Below, in pieces: positions 23,937 through 36,035 of a DNA stretch of 64,000 nucleotides. The position numbers and the translations under genes are program-made. This stretch comes from Apium graveolens (taxonomy: Eukaryota > Streptophyta > Magnoliopsida > Apiales > Apiaceae): the NCBI RefSeq assembly GCF_009905375.1, contig NW_027420805.1, positions 1 to 64,000 on the forward strand. The letters are read 5' to 3'. Position 1 is the first letter of the stretch. Every line of letters starts with the position of its first letter. The notes beneath the pieces are model-generated. The model saw only the letters and a list, made by a program, of their open reading frames with translations, was not told where the DNA came from and ran no database searches.

Positions 23937-24385
23937 GAGAGCTTAGAAACTGCCATATTTTTTGCTGTTTCTTTGCAATAGAATAGGTAAAAATTGGTTA
24001 GTATAGTATACTTCATAAAATCATTATAATAAAAATTAACACAAGTACATATATTCTTCAAAAATTTTGTAACATATCATCCGCAGAACAACATAGAGGG
24101 CAAGTGAAGTTGATAATTTCTTTAAAAGTAAAAGGCCAACAATGGAAATAGAAATGTATGCAATTTTATGCTTGCCCAAACCAATGGACACAATAAAGAG
24201 AGTGGGGTGAATGGTCGAACTTCATTCCCGCTTCCTCAGTTGTGTTGTCTGTTGTACTTCTCAAGTCTTATCACCAAACCCTGTAGATTAGATTTGAACC
24301 GCAAATTTCTTTAGCTTCTAGTGGATGGATGTAGCAGATTCTTCAACACATGCTTCATTACATATTGAGCTCAATACATTAATAA
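23937..24385 (-). pseudogene. Older diverged F-box-like 3' fragment (unit 4)
   Basis: Same position and content as the fragment in units 1 and 3. No continuous reading frame. Confidence 0.7.
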
Positions 24386-26763
24386 TTTAGTTCACCACTG
24401 TGCAATACCAAAACTTTTTCTTGGGTTACCAGCCCAAAAAAGTTTTCAGTCAAACACCTGAACAATAAAAATATTTTAAATATGTTACTCCCGTTAGTCC
24501 CCTTAAAATGGATAACAAAAAGTGACGTGTAACTAATGTGGCATCAAGTTTAATAACAGATTTATCACTGAACTTTGTATCATTTTCGGTAAGGTTACCG
24601 ACTAATTTCTTTAAAAAATTATTTTCTTTTTCTTTTGAGAAAAAGAAACTCAAATAACTTTTTTGAAAATTTAAATTGATTGAATAACATATATTTAATA
24701 ATAGGTTTTTTCAAAATCGATAATTATATCTGACGAATAAATTTTTTAAATGTTTATTTTATGTGAATAATTACACCTTTACTTTAAAAAATTAATTTTT
24801 TTACTTTTACTAATAATTTTTTTAAATTTTTTTAAAAGTGTGTACGCCAATTGATGCAATATACAAAAATCCAAAGGATAATCCACGATACAATAGGTTA
24901 TTGAAGGCTCTGCACACCAACTTAGGGGCTCGAGGGTTAACAAAGACATATCATTACGAGAATCAATGACACTTGAAATGTGTGTACACCAATTCACGAA
25001 ATATATAAAAAGCCAAGGTCCCAACTTGACAATAAAGAGGGCAATGGATTTCAAAATGATATTACTATACTCACACTTTTAAAATCTTAGAAAAATATAT
25101 ACCCTATATCGCTTCTCCCATACTGTCATACTTGCACTCGCATACGGATTGTGAGCATTATAGTGCTCAATATTATTTACTTTTCAAACATTAATCGGTT
25201 TTCAACGATCGAGGAAATTTGAAAGCTCGAAGAATTATTAGTTCTCCACTCCAGCAAGCTACACCGAAGAACCGGGGTCTAGTTATCATACCACATTTTG
25301 GCATGGCTTAATATCTCCAAATTTTTAACATTAATTAATTATTAACTCTCATTAAAAATTTTGTGAATACTTGTGAATACAATATCAGTGTATCTGAAGA
25401 AATAATGTCTTTATCTAGCATTATGATGAAGGTAGAAAATTGGTTTAGCGAATATAGTATGATAATTATAAGATGATCTACTACAGTGTTTTGATCAAAT
25501 CACCTTAAATCCGCATCAAAATCCATTTAATTCTTCAAACAAGATCAAGCGTCAGATTTTTTGAAAATCGATCATATCCACTTCAATCGAATCAAAATAT
25601 TTATTTTTAGTATGAGAAAAAATTAAAAAGGCACCAACCATTGAAGATCAGTTACACAAAACTTAAAAAATGCTTCAATATTCGAAACTAACACCTAGTG
25701 CTAAAATCATATACATTAACTGTTAAAACTCTTAAGAGTATATTACTATTAACTGATATTAATAAATTTGTGAATCATATATAATATCAGTATATTTGTA
25801 GAATTAATGTCTTTATCTCGCATGATGACAAATATGAAAAAAGATTTAAAATATATAATACCATGTGCACTCATATTTAATTTCTTTTCTATATTAGACT
25901 TTTATGTGCACAAGAAACTACTCCACATAAATTATGAATTTATGATGTACCTAAGAAGGCGGCTTTCCAGACAAGAAATGCACTTAGTTTAGTCATTTTA
26001 TTGTTGAGAATGATTTTAATTTATTAAATTAATATAGATAATCTCCTTTTGTTCACTTAACAGTGTATAGATTAACTCTTCTCATTGTAACTATTAGCTT
26101 TATCTCATATTAATTTAGTTTCGAATGAATGTGTGCAAGATCATCTAGAGTGTGTATTCAACTAAGGTTTCTTTATTTTAAGCTATGAAATGAAATTTAT
26201 TATAACTTACTTTTTATATTATTTTTTTTAATATAGTGTTGTGTTCAAGTATTATTGACGTATCAGTTTTGACTAGCAGGTCCTTTTTTAATCGTGTTTA
26301 GAAGGCTTTTTCTTATGTACCAAAACTTCATGAATTTTGCATAAGTCAGGTTTGGGGAAATTAACATATGGAAGACATAATTAGGAAGACATGATTTTAC
26401 TTGCGGAGGTTGGATGTAAGTTGAAATTCAAGTGAGATAATCTTAATTCTTCCAAATTTTTAAGGTACGGAAAATTCAATGTGATCGATGCTCTGATCTT
26501 TTACCTTTCTCAGGCTTTAGAGGTCAACAACAATTGACCAATCTGAAATTTTAAACACGGCTTTCTAAGAAAAAAAATGTGATAGATGAAACAATTTATG
26601 AAGAATATTTTTATGTTCTTTCACTAGAGTGGTTAGTCCAAAAATTTGTGAAAAAAGTCGAGAGTGTAGACACCGCCATATTTTTTTTCCGTAATTTATT
26701 TGCAATAAATTAGGTAAAAAGTGAATATCTATGGTATACTTCATAAAAGCACTATAATAAAAA

Positions 26764-27486
26764 TTAAAACCAATACAGATATTCTTCGAAAATTTTGTAA
26801 CATATCATCTGCAGACAATAGAGAGGGCAAGTAGAGTTGATAATTTCTTCAAAAGTAGGAGGCCAGCCATGGAAATAGAAATGTGTTCTTATACTTGCCT
26901 TACCTAATCGACACCATAAAGGGAGTGGAGTGAATGGTCGAACTGCATTCCAGCTTCCTCGGTTGTGCTGCCTGGTGTATTTCTGAAGCGTTATCACCAT
27001 ACTTTGTAAATTAGATTTGAACCGGAAATTCTTTAGTCTATGGTAGATGGATGTAGCAGATTCTTCAACACAAGCTCCATTATATGTTGAGCTGAATACA
27101 TGAAATGCTAGAAACGAAAGGAAATGGTTGTGTGAAAGTTGTCGAAGGATGTATAGGTTATTTTCTGGATCTTTCCTTTGTTGAAGATGCTTACAGGCAT
27201 CATAACATAGTGCATGATTTATACCTCTGGTTTTGCAGTCTTCAAGGATGGTGGAGAATTTGTGTTGGGCAATTGGGTTTAAACTACTTTCATGAATATG
27301 GATATTTGACCAAACTATATGTTGTAGGATGATAGATATATGTTTTGGAGTTTGATAGAATACCCATATCTGAAAGAAGAATACAAAATCTATGAAGTAA
27401 TCATTCAAGAGTAAGGAGAAGATGACGACGACCAAATATATATCTAAGTTCAAGATCTGGTACTCAGGTGGAGCCATTTTTCTCAT
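26764..27486 (-). CDS. F-box-like protein (At2g35280/At1g67623-type), copy 5, full-length
   Basis: The only copy open from start to natural end: 240 residues, single exon, starting MRKMAPPEYQ at 27486. An F-box-like segment lies at about residues 11-60 (LDIYLVVVIFSLLLND). The FSTILEDCKTRGINHALCY block with predicted helices is at about 76-130. The C-terminal part holds HFYFHGWPPTFEEI, the cysteine cluster TCPLYC and the tail YKIFEEYLYWF. Related plant proteins are SCF ubiquitin-ligase receptors, and the target is unknown. The usual upstream Met (MHNQYKM) and the TATA-like motif are gone, because a deletion of about 90 bp ends right before the gene (at about 27495). The best reading frame therefore has lost its apparent promoter. 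Family call from memory, moderate certainty. Confidence 0.5.
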   Translation of the reverse strand: MRKMAPPEYQILNLDIYLVVVIFSLLLNDYFIDFVFFFQIWVFYQTPKHISIILQHIVWSNIHIHESSLNPIAQHKFSTILEDCKTRGINHALCYDACKHLQQRKDPENNLYILRQLSHNHFLSFLAFHVFSSTYNGACVEESATSIYHRLKNFRFKSNLQSMVITLQKYTRQHNRGSWNAVRPFTPLPLWCRLGKASIRTHFYFHGWPPTFEEIINSTCPLYCLQMICYKIFEEYLYWF

Positions 27487-27641
27487 CTTGTACTATTGAC
27501 GGGCCTAAAATATTCTAAAAGGGATGCTTAGTAGGTGTATTTGAGGGGATTTTAAATGATCTTTTTGGATGTTAAAGATATTCATATTTACTTAAATTAG
27601 ATTTTAAGAAATTTAGAAAATCGTGTCGTATTCAATTAGAT

Positions 27642-28044
27642 GAGAAAAGTTCTATGGAGACCAGTTTAATAGGAGACCTTGGAGATCACATATGTTCTGC
27701 AATCAAAACACTATAAAATTTATTATTTTGTGAAGTATGTTCTACAAGTATCACTAATTCATTTAAATTATTGAAGATCATTTAAGTTTAATAAGTAAAT
27801 ATGTATGTTCTACAAGCTGAACAAATGTTCTGCAAACTTAATATGTTTTGCAGAATAAAGTATTTTTGTAATCTTTTACATAAAGTACATATATGATATT
27901 CAAGATTTTGAATAAAATAAAGATCTTTGTAGAGCATGATTCAATAAATAATATGTTTTGCAATGTTTTTATGCAACATTTAACTTGCAGAACACAAGTA
28001 GTCTCCAAGGTCTCCAAAAAAAAGTGGTCTCCATAACTTAACCC
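27642..28044. mobile_element. MITE, complete copy with perfect 10-bp target duplication
   Basis: A 403-bp element whose ends read GAGAAAAGTTCTATGGAGAC at the left and, inverted, GGGTTAAGTTATGGAGACC at the right. Both flanks are TCAATTAGAT (27632-27641 and 28045-28054), identical in all ten bases. The same site with a single TCAATTAGAT and no element is present at 47180-47189. This establishes the borders and the target duplication. Non-coding. The 9-10-bp target points to a Mutator-like MITE. Confidence 0.88.
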
Positions 28045-29327
28045 TCAATTAGATTTGTTAATTGTTTTCAAAAATATTGGGTATTCCACTAGGATTCCAA
28101 AATATTAAAAATTCCAGTATATTAGATTTGAATTGTAAATTTAAATGTAATATCAATGTATTGGAGAATTTTTAAATTAAAAAATATGGATTTTAATATA
28201 TTTGCTACAACTTTTATAATTTATGTAATTTCTAAATCTCTCAATTTCAAAGTATTTGTAAAAGTATACACATACTGGACAAATTTTATAAAAGTAATAA
28301 TCTTTTGAAGTTGGTATTATTAGCTCAATAACTCTAGCAACGTAATCTCTATTTTTCTAGTTTTGGACCCTTTTTAACAAGTAAATGTTATTAAGCTAAT
28401 TTTCTAAAAAATAATATCTTATTTTGCAAATTTTTAAAAAAAAATCAAATGATATAACAAGAATTGTAAATTAATTTTATAAAAACTTTAGACTACTTTG
28501 TATGGGGTTGTAGATATGCAAATCCTTGATTCTATGTTTACCATATGTACCATTCTTGCTCTTTAGCTTCTTATCGGACGGTACTATTGCTCTTCCAGGC
28601 TTGTTGACCATGACCTGCGTCACAAATTAAGATGCAATTTGTGTTAGATCATTAATAACCTACAATTTTTCCACTCTGCCACCTTACACACCATCTTTCT
28701 TTACATCTTAATTATCTTCCTAGCAGTACACAATAACTTAACACATTATGTGGGACCTAAATGTGCCACGAATTTTTATAAGCCTATACCAGAGAATGTT
28801 TGTTTAAACTTGCTTTCCTTAATTCTGGAAGTTCTGTGTGCCATAAGTGGTGCAGTACTTCTTCTTTTCCAATATATCGCACAGAGTGAAGTCCACGTTT
28901 CCCTTTATTATTAATTATACTGCGAATAAGCCTTCCAACGGATTATGCTCTGATCGAATCACCCTAAATATGCGTCAAAATCCATTTAATTTTTAAGAAT
29001 AATTCAACTGTCATAATTTTAGAAGAGCCATCCTATCCACTTCATTCAAATAAAATATCAAATTCGTATAGATTTTTAATATGTGGAAAAATTAAGAAGG
29101 CACCAACGATTAAAGATCACTTAGATAAACCCAACTTATTAAAATGCTTCAACATTCGAGACTAACACCCACTATCAAAATCATATACATTAATTATTTA
29201 AACTAAATTTAAGGGTGTATGATTGTTGACGATATTAATACTTTTTTGAATACTATATGAGTCTATTTCTAGTTAGTGTAAAAATTTGTGAAAACTGAAA
29301 GTTTTGGTTAGTCGTGCAAATTATGTG

Positions 29328-29465
29328 TTCTCTGTTGTACTTCTGAAGTCTTATCACCAAACTCTATAGATAAGATTTGAACACAAATTTCTTTAGCTTC
29401 TAGTGGATGGATGTAGAAGATTCTTCAATACATGCTTCATTAGATATTGAGCTCAATATATTAAT
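29328..29465 (-). pseudogene. Shortened older F-box-like fragment (unit 5, first)
   Basis: Same shortened form as 12590-12725, with ATGTGTTC joined to TCTGTTGTAC. Minus strand, no open frame of note. Confidence 0.6.
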
Positions 29466-30017
29466 GATTTAGCTCACCACTGTACAATACCAAAACTTTC
29501 ACTTGGGTTACCACCAGCACAAAAAAGTTTCCAGTCAAACACCTGAACAATAAAAATATTTTAAATATTTTACTCCCGTTATTCCCCTTAAAATGGATAA
29601 CAAAAAAGTGACGTACAACTATGGCATCAAGTTTAATAACCAATTTATCACCGATCAACTCTGTATCATTTCCGGTAAGTTGAAATTCGAGTGAGATATT
29701 CCTAATTCTTCCAAATTTTTAAGGTACTTAAAATTCAATCTGATCGATGCTCTGATCTTTTACCTTTCTCTGGCTTTAGATGTCAACAACAATTGACCAA
29801 TCTGAAATTTTAAACATGGCTTTCTAAGAAAAAAATATGATAGATGAAACAATTTATGAAGAATATTTTTATGTATTTTCACTTGAGTGGTTAGTCCAAA
29901 AATTTGTGAAAAAAGTCGAGAGTGTAGACACCGCCATATTTTTTCCATAATTTATTTGCAATATATTAGGTAAAAAGTGAATATCTATGGTATACTTCAT
30001 AAAAGCACTATAATAAA

Positions 30018-30165
30018 AATTAAAAGCAATACAGATATTCTGCGAAAATTTCGTAACATATCATCTGCAGACAACAGAGAGGGCAAGTAGAGTTGATAAT
30101 TTCTTCAAATGTAGGAGGCCAGCCATGGAAATAGAAATGTGTTCTTATCCTTGCCTTACCCAATT
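30018..30165 (-). pseudogene. F-box-like gene copy 6, C-terminal scrap
   Basis: The last about 50 codons' worth of the main gene (the region of FHGWPPTFEEI and CCLQMIC) on the minus strand. It is cut at about 30165, where TACCCAAT switches to array spacer TTAATTATTTAAAC. It was brought in with the 29680-30165 block. Confidence 0.65.
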
Positions 30166-30254
30166 AATTATTTAAACCAAATTTAAGGGTGTATTTCTAA
30201 TTAGTGTAAAAATTTGTGAAAACTGAAAGTTTTGGTTAGTCGTGCAAATTATGT

Positions 30255-30395
30255 GTTGTCTGTTGTACTTCTGAAGTCTTATCACCAAACTCTATAGATA
30301 AGATTTAAACGAAAATTTCTTTAGCTTCTAGTGGATGGATGTAGTAGATTCTTCAACACATGCTTCATTACATATTGAGCTTAATATATTAATGA
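30255..30395 (-). pseudogene. Shortened older F-box-like fragment (unit 5, second)
   Basis: Second occurrence within unit 5 of the shortened older fragment, produced by the internal duplication of this unit. Confidence 0.6.
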
Positions 30396-32126
30396 TTTAG
30401 TTCGCCACTGTACAATACCAAAACTTTCACTTGGGTTACCACCAGCCCAAAAAAGTTTCCAGTCAAACACCTAAAAAATAAAAATATTTTAAATATTTTA
30501 CTCCCGTTATTCCCCTTAAAATGGATAACAAAAAAGTGACGTACAACTGTGGCATCAAGTTTAATAACCAATTTATCACTGATCAACTCTGTATCATTTC
30601 CGGTAAGGTTACCGACTAATTTCTTTAAAAAATTATTTTCTTTTTCTTTTGAAAAAAAGAAACTCAAATAACTTTTTCAAAAATTTAAATTGATTGAATA
30701 ACATATATTTAATAATAGGTTTTTTCAACATCGATAATTGTATCTGACGAATAAATTTTTTAAATGTTTATTTTTTATGAATAATTACACTTTTACTTAA
30801 AATTTTTTTTTTTATTTTTACTAATAATTTTTTTAAATTTTTTGAAAAGTGTGTACTCCAATTCAAGAAATATACAAAAATCCAAAGGATAGTCCAGGAT
30901 ATTATAGGTTATTGAAGGACCAGCACACCAACTTAGAGGCTCCAGGGTTAACAAAGACATATCATTATGAGAATCAATGACACTTGAAATGTGTGTACAC
31001 CAATTCACCAAATATACAAAAAGCCAAGGTCCCAACTTGACAATAAAGAGGGTAATGGATTTCAAAATGATATAACTATACTCACACTTTTAAAATCTTA
31101 GAAAAATATATACCCTATATCAGTTCTTCCATACTATCGTACTTGCACTCTATACGGATTGTGAGTATTATAGTGCTCAATATTATTTACATTTCAAACA
31201 TTAATTTGTTTTCAACGATCGAGGAAATTTGAAAGCTCGAAGAATTATTAGTTCTCCACTCCAGCAAGCTACACCAAAGAATCAGGTCTAGTTGTCATAC
31301 CACATTTTGGCATGGCTTAATATCTCCAAATTTTTAACATTAAGTAATTATTAACTCTGATTAAAATTATTGTGAATACTTATGAATACAATATCACTGT
31401 ATTTAAAGAAATAATGTCTTTATCTAGCATTATGATGAAGGTAAAAAATAGGTTTAGCTTATAGAGTATGATAATTATAAGATGATTTATTATAATATTT
31501 TGATCAAATCACCTTAAATCCGCATCAAAATCCATTTAATTCTTCAAAAGGGATCAAGTGTCAGATTTTTTGAAAATCGATCATATCCACTTCAATCGAA
31601 TCAAAATATTTATTTTTAGTATGAGAAAAATATTAAAAAGGCAACAACCATTGAAGATCACTTAGACAAAACTTACAAAATGCTTCAATATTCGAAACTA
31701 ACACCTAGTGCTAAAGTCATATACATTAACTATTAAAACTATTAAAACTCTTAAGAGTATATGATTATTGACCAATGTTAATAAATTTGTGAATCATATA
31801 CAATATCAGTATATTTGTAGAATTAATGTCTTTATCTCGCATGATGACAAATATGAAAAAAGGTTTCGAATATATAATACGAGTGCACTCATATTTAATT
31901 TCTTTTCTATATTAGACTTTTATGTGCACAAGAAACTACTCCCCATAAATTATGAATTTATGATGTACCTGAAGAAGGCGGCTTTCCAGACAAGAAATGT
32001 ACTTAGTTTAGTCATTTTATTGTTGAGAATGATTTTAATTTATTAAAGTAATATAGATAATCTCCCTTAGTTCACTTAACAGTGTATAGATTGATTCTTG
32101 CCGTTGTAACTATTAGCTTTATCTCA

Positions 32127-33640
32127 CATTAATTTAGTTTCGAATGAATGTGTGCAAGATCATCTGGAGTGTGTATTCAACTAAGGTTTCTTTATTTTAA
32201 GCTATAAAATGAAATTTATTATAACTTACTTTTTACATTATTTTATTTAATATAATGTTGTGTTCAAGTATTATTGACGTATCAGTTTTGACTAGCAGGT
32301 CCTTTTTTAATCCTGTTTAGAAGGCTTTTTCTTATGTACCAAAACTTCATGAATTTTGCATAAGTCAGTTTTGGGGAAATTAACATATGGAAGACATAAT
32401 TAGGAAGACATGATTTTACTTGCGGAGGTTTGATGTAAGTTGAAATTCGAGTGAGATATTCTTAATTCTTCCAAATTTTTAAGGTACGTAAAATTCAATC
32501 TGATCGATGCTCTGATCTTTTACCTTTCTCAGACTTTAGATGTCAACAACAATTTACCAATCTGAAATTTTAAACATGGCTTTCTAAGGAAAAAATATGA
32601 TAGATGAAACAATTTATGAAGAATATTTTTATGTTCTTTCACTTGAGTGGTTAGTCCAAAAATTTGTGAAAAAAGTCGAGAGTTAAGACACCGCCATATT
32701 TTTTTCGGTAATTTATTTGCAATATATTAGGTAAAAAGTGAATATCTATGGTATACTTCATAAAAGCACTATAATAAAAATTAAAACCAATACAGATATT
32801 CTTCGAAAATTTCGTAACAAATCATCTGCAGACAACAGAGACGGCAAGTAGAGTTGATAATTTCTTCAAAAGTAGGAGGCCAACCATGGAAATAGAAATG
32901 TGTTCTTATCCTTGCCTTACCCAATCGACACCATAAAGGGAGTGGATTATTAATCGATTTTCAACGATCGAGGAAATTTAAAAGCTCGAAGAATTATTAG
33001 TTCTCCACTCCAGCAAGCTACACCGAAGAACCGGGGTCTAGTTATCATACCACATTTTGGCATGACTTAATATCTCCAAATTTTTAACATTAAATAATTA
33101 TTAACTCTCATTAAAAATTTTGTGAATACTTGTGAATACAATATCTGTGTATTTGAAGAAATAATGTTTTTATCTAGCATTATGATGAAGGTAAAAAATA
33201 GTTTTAGCTTATATAGTATGATATTTATAAGATGATTTATTATAATATTTTGATCAAATCACCTTAAATCCGCATCAAAATCCATTTAATTCTTCAAACC
33301 GAATCAAGTGTTAGATTTTTTGAAAATCGATCATATCCACTTCAATCGAATCAAAATATTTATTTTTAGTATGAGAAAAAATTAAAAAGGCACCAACCAT
33401 TGAAGATCACTTAGAAAAAACTTACAAAATGCTTCAATATTCGAAACTAACACCTAGTGCTAAAATCATGTACATTAACTATTAAAATTCTTAAGAGTAT
33501 ATGACTATTGACCGATATTAATTAATTGGTGAATCAAATATAATATGAGTATATTTGTAGAATTAATGTCTTTATCTCGCATGATGACAAATATGAAAAA
33601 AGGTTTAGAATATATAATACCATGTGCACTCATATTTAAT
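32127..33640. repeat. Array unit 6, truncated and rearranged
   Basis: Normal unit start, then the gene's C-terminal end (32800-32943). A jump at about 32945 leads from GGAGTGG to sequence that lies about 1 kb before the next unit start in other units (ATTAATCG...TTTTCAACGATCG). It ends at 33640 in CATATTTAAT, where the second CACTA element begins. Confidence 0.8.
32800..32943 (-). pseudogene. F-box-like gene copy 7, C-terminal scrap
   Basis: Minus-strand tail of the gene (EEIINST and CCLQMIC region), cut off at 32943 by the rearrangement of unit 6. Confidence 0.6.
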
Positions 33641-34260
33641 CTGGATGACACAACGGTTAATTTAGAAAAACTATTGTTGGAACATTTTTAACATGATAGT
33701 TTTCTTAGTAATAAACAACGGTTTATTTACGTCAAGAGAAAGTTCTAAATTTTCTTTCCAATTTTAAATATCTTTTCCAAACAACAGTTATTTTATCCAT
33801 CTATTATTTATATAACAGAACAACAACAGTTATTTTCAGAGGTAGTAATATAAGTATCTTTTAGACAACAGTTTTAGGGTGGTGTTATAATGCAAAAGAG
33901 ATAACGGATTACTTTTCGGGAACCATTGAAGAAATATTTGTAACACCGCAGTTTTACTAAGTAATAGACAACGGGGAGCCAATGGCAAGAAAAAGTTCAA
34001 AACCAATTACTTATTATTCAAGCAATGGTTTGTTTAAAGCAACAGTTATGTAAAAACTTTTAAATCAATTCTTTTTATATTGTGTTCTAAGTCATGTCTT
34101 CATAGTTCAAACAGCAGTTAATAAGTAACTGGTGTTATTGAATTGCTGTTTAGACAATAGATTATATTTTGACAAAATTATGTACTTGAGGTAATCGTTG
34201 TCCGAAAATGATACAATGCTTACTTTTGTTTTAAAAAACCATTATCTTTTAGGTATATGC
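33641..34260. repeat. Left subterminal region of CACTA B
   Basis: Repeated motifs of the type ACAACGGTT, ACAACAGTT and AACCATTG, matching those at the right end (41600-42272) and around 40260-40440. No coding sequence. Confidence 0.65.
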
Positions 34261-34319
34261 ATTTTGCATATGAATTTTATATTTAATTAAAACCAGCTGC
34301 ATAAAAAATCACAAAATAT

Positions 34320-34450
34320 AGGCCCCTGCCAAAATAAAAACACCATAATCCATACCATAATCCAAAACAAAATCATACCATAATCTAGGCCCCTGCCAAA
34401 ACAAAACCAATTCATTACCATACCATAATCCATACCATACCATAATCCAT
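34320..34450. repeat. Short imperfect repeats (ACCATAATCC-type)
   Basis: Irregular reiteration of CCATACCATAATCC and of GGCCCCTGCCAAAA blocks between the subterminal region and the protease-like exons. Confidence 0.7.
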
Positions 34451-34570
34451 CCGTTCGACAATCCAAAACAACCAGATCTACCTACCAAACTACCGGCAAT
34501 CCACCGAACACAAAATACATTATCGTAAGTCTACTTATCACCAACTATATACATAAAACATCCACTTTAC

Positions 34571-34705
34571 GATAAGTTCAAACGAGTCTACTTGTCAACA
34601 TATGATAAGTTCAAACGAGTCTACTTGTCAACATATGATAAGTTCAAACGAGCCTACTTGTCACCAACTACATACATAAAACATCCAGTTTATGATAAGT
34701 TCAAA
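34571..34705. repeat. 33-bp tandem repeat, about three to four copies
   Basis: GATAAGTTCAAACGAGTCTA followed by CTTGTCAACATAT occurs at 34571, 34604 and 34637 (the third diverging near its end), with a partial fourth start at about 34694. Non-coding. Confidence 0.85.
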
Positions 34706-34709
34706 AGAA

Positions 34710-35960
34710 AAGAAAGGCGAGGACCTAGCTTGCACAATGTTTCATAAAATATTTTGGAAACTCAACCCTGATCTAGTTGATGTCATCCTCAGTGTAAACC
34801 AGGTTTGATCTACGCAGCCACTGAAAAATCATCCAAAATTTTGTATAAGTAACATGTTCTGCCCTTATAAGAGTAAATACAAAGTGGATGAAAAGGCCCA
34901 CAGATAGTCAATTGTCACCTTATTAGCAAAGTCCAGCTCCTTATCATGACATATATATCAAAACATAAAATAACCACTGCAAAATATGGTCGGACAAGAT
35001 TTACAAGTCAAGACTTAATAATCAAATTTTACAACGTGAACTCTTACTTATCGACAACATCCACCCATTCTCCATTTGTAATTTGGCGTTTAAGAGGGTC
35101 CATATAGTAGACTACCTATGCGTCTGGATTGACAACTGTCAAGGTCCAGTGGTTCCTACGAAAAATAAATAGAGGTGCTTGTTAAATAGTAAAGCCTAAA
35201 TTTGATGCTTTTTTGTCACCCAAACAACTTAAATATCATCAAAAAAAATTACATTTCTATTGAATTAAAATCAACCTAAAAATTATTTAAACTCACTAAT
35301 TGTGAAAAATAATCCAAAATGTGATACTAGTAGAGTGTAATTTACTGTAATAAACATGATCAGGTATAACATCAAAAATTGAAGGCTCATACTGATAAAA
35401 TTTAAATTCCGGTAAATAAATCAACTTTAAAACTGAACCTATACAATTATCATCAAATTTGAACTTCAAATATTACGAGGTTGAACTATACAATTGCCCC
35501 CGCCTTAGAAACAAACCTAACATCTAGTAACAAAATCAATTAAATACTGTAAGGCATTTGATTACTTTTATATTAACTTCAAAACTGTCAAGGCATTTGA
35601 TTATGTTTATACTAAACCAATGCAATTAATATAAATTTCAACAACAAATATTATCGAGTTTAACTATATAATTGAACCCATTCCTTAAAAATAAAAGCTA
35701 AATTCTTGAAAAAAATTAATAAAAAACTGGCAAGGCTTAATAGCTTAATAGCTTGGGATAGTAAAAATACTTACACATCATTGTACGGCATGAGAAAATG
35801 TTGCCCTTTCCTAGAATCTTTAAATCTTGTACACAATTCACGCGACCTCTATACTGCACTGCCACATCCAATGGCACCGATTGTGCCCGGATCTATAAAG
35901 CTAATCATGTTGACCATCTTATGCTTCTTCACATATTCATTCAAGAAGCTACAAATTAAA
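34710..35960 (-). pseudogene. Ulp1/C48 protease-like exons of CACTA B, decayed
   Basis: Several minus-strand blocks follow the order of plant transposon-borne Ulp1-like domains. From 35960 down: FLNEYVKKHKMVNMISFIDP, then KGQHFLMPYNDV before a GTAAG donor at about 35770. At 35155-35040: HWTLTVVNPDA, a stop, then VVYYMDPLKRQITNGEW, where the HW and the following Asp match catalytic positions of C48 peptidases. At 34965-34896: GYFMF, a stop, YICHDKEL, the place where the family has CGYYVMRY with the catalytic Cys. At 34830-34720: EDDIN, then IRVEFPKYFMKH. In-frame stops in at least three blocks show it is dead. The exon model is mine. Confidence 0.6.
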
Positions 35961-36035
35961 TTAAGCAGTCCTTAGTAAAGATTATCATATTTATTCCAAG
36001 GCTATATACTCCGAAAAAAACTTTGAATGAAAAGC

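Larger units (their letters stand above)
20268..26107. repeat. Array unit 4 (5.84 kb)
   Basis: A full unit, closely similar to unit 3: F-box-like gene with frameshift (20922-21663), complete MITE (21877-22286), older fragment (23937-24385), spacer. A short block, AGGCCTT, present in unit 3 near 17690, is missing near 23534. Confidence 0.9.
26108..32126. repeat. Array unit 5 (6.0 kb, internally rearranged)
   Basis: This unit carries the full-length F-box-like gene and a perfect-target MITE, but is shuffled further on. A deletion near 28553 joins CATTCTTG to CTCTTTAGC. At about 29678 the spacer jumps to a second copy of the gene's 3' flank (29680-30165). It then jumps back to spacer, so one region (about 29330-29660) is present twice (again at 30250-30620). 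Each join shows a few bases shared by both parents. Confidence 0.85.

Noticed and set aside
1..33640. Tandem satellite DNA
   Set aside because: The unit is about 5.8 kb, contains a gene and transposons, and varies in length. This is a segmental gene array, not a satellite.
35706..35975. Plus-strand open frame over the protease-like exon
   Set aside because: Shadow of the minus-strand Ulp1-like exon, which matches a known order of motifs.
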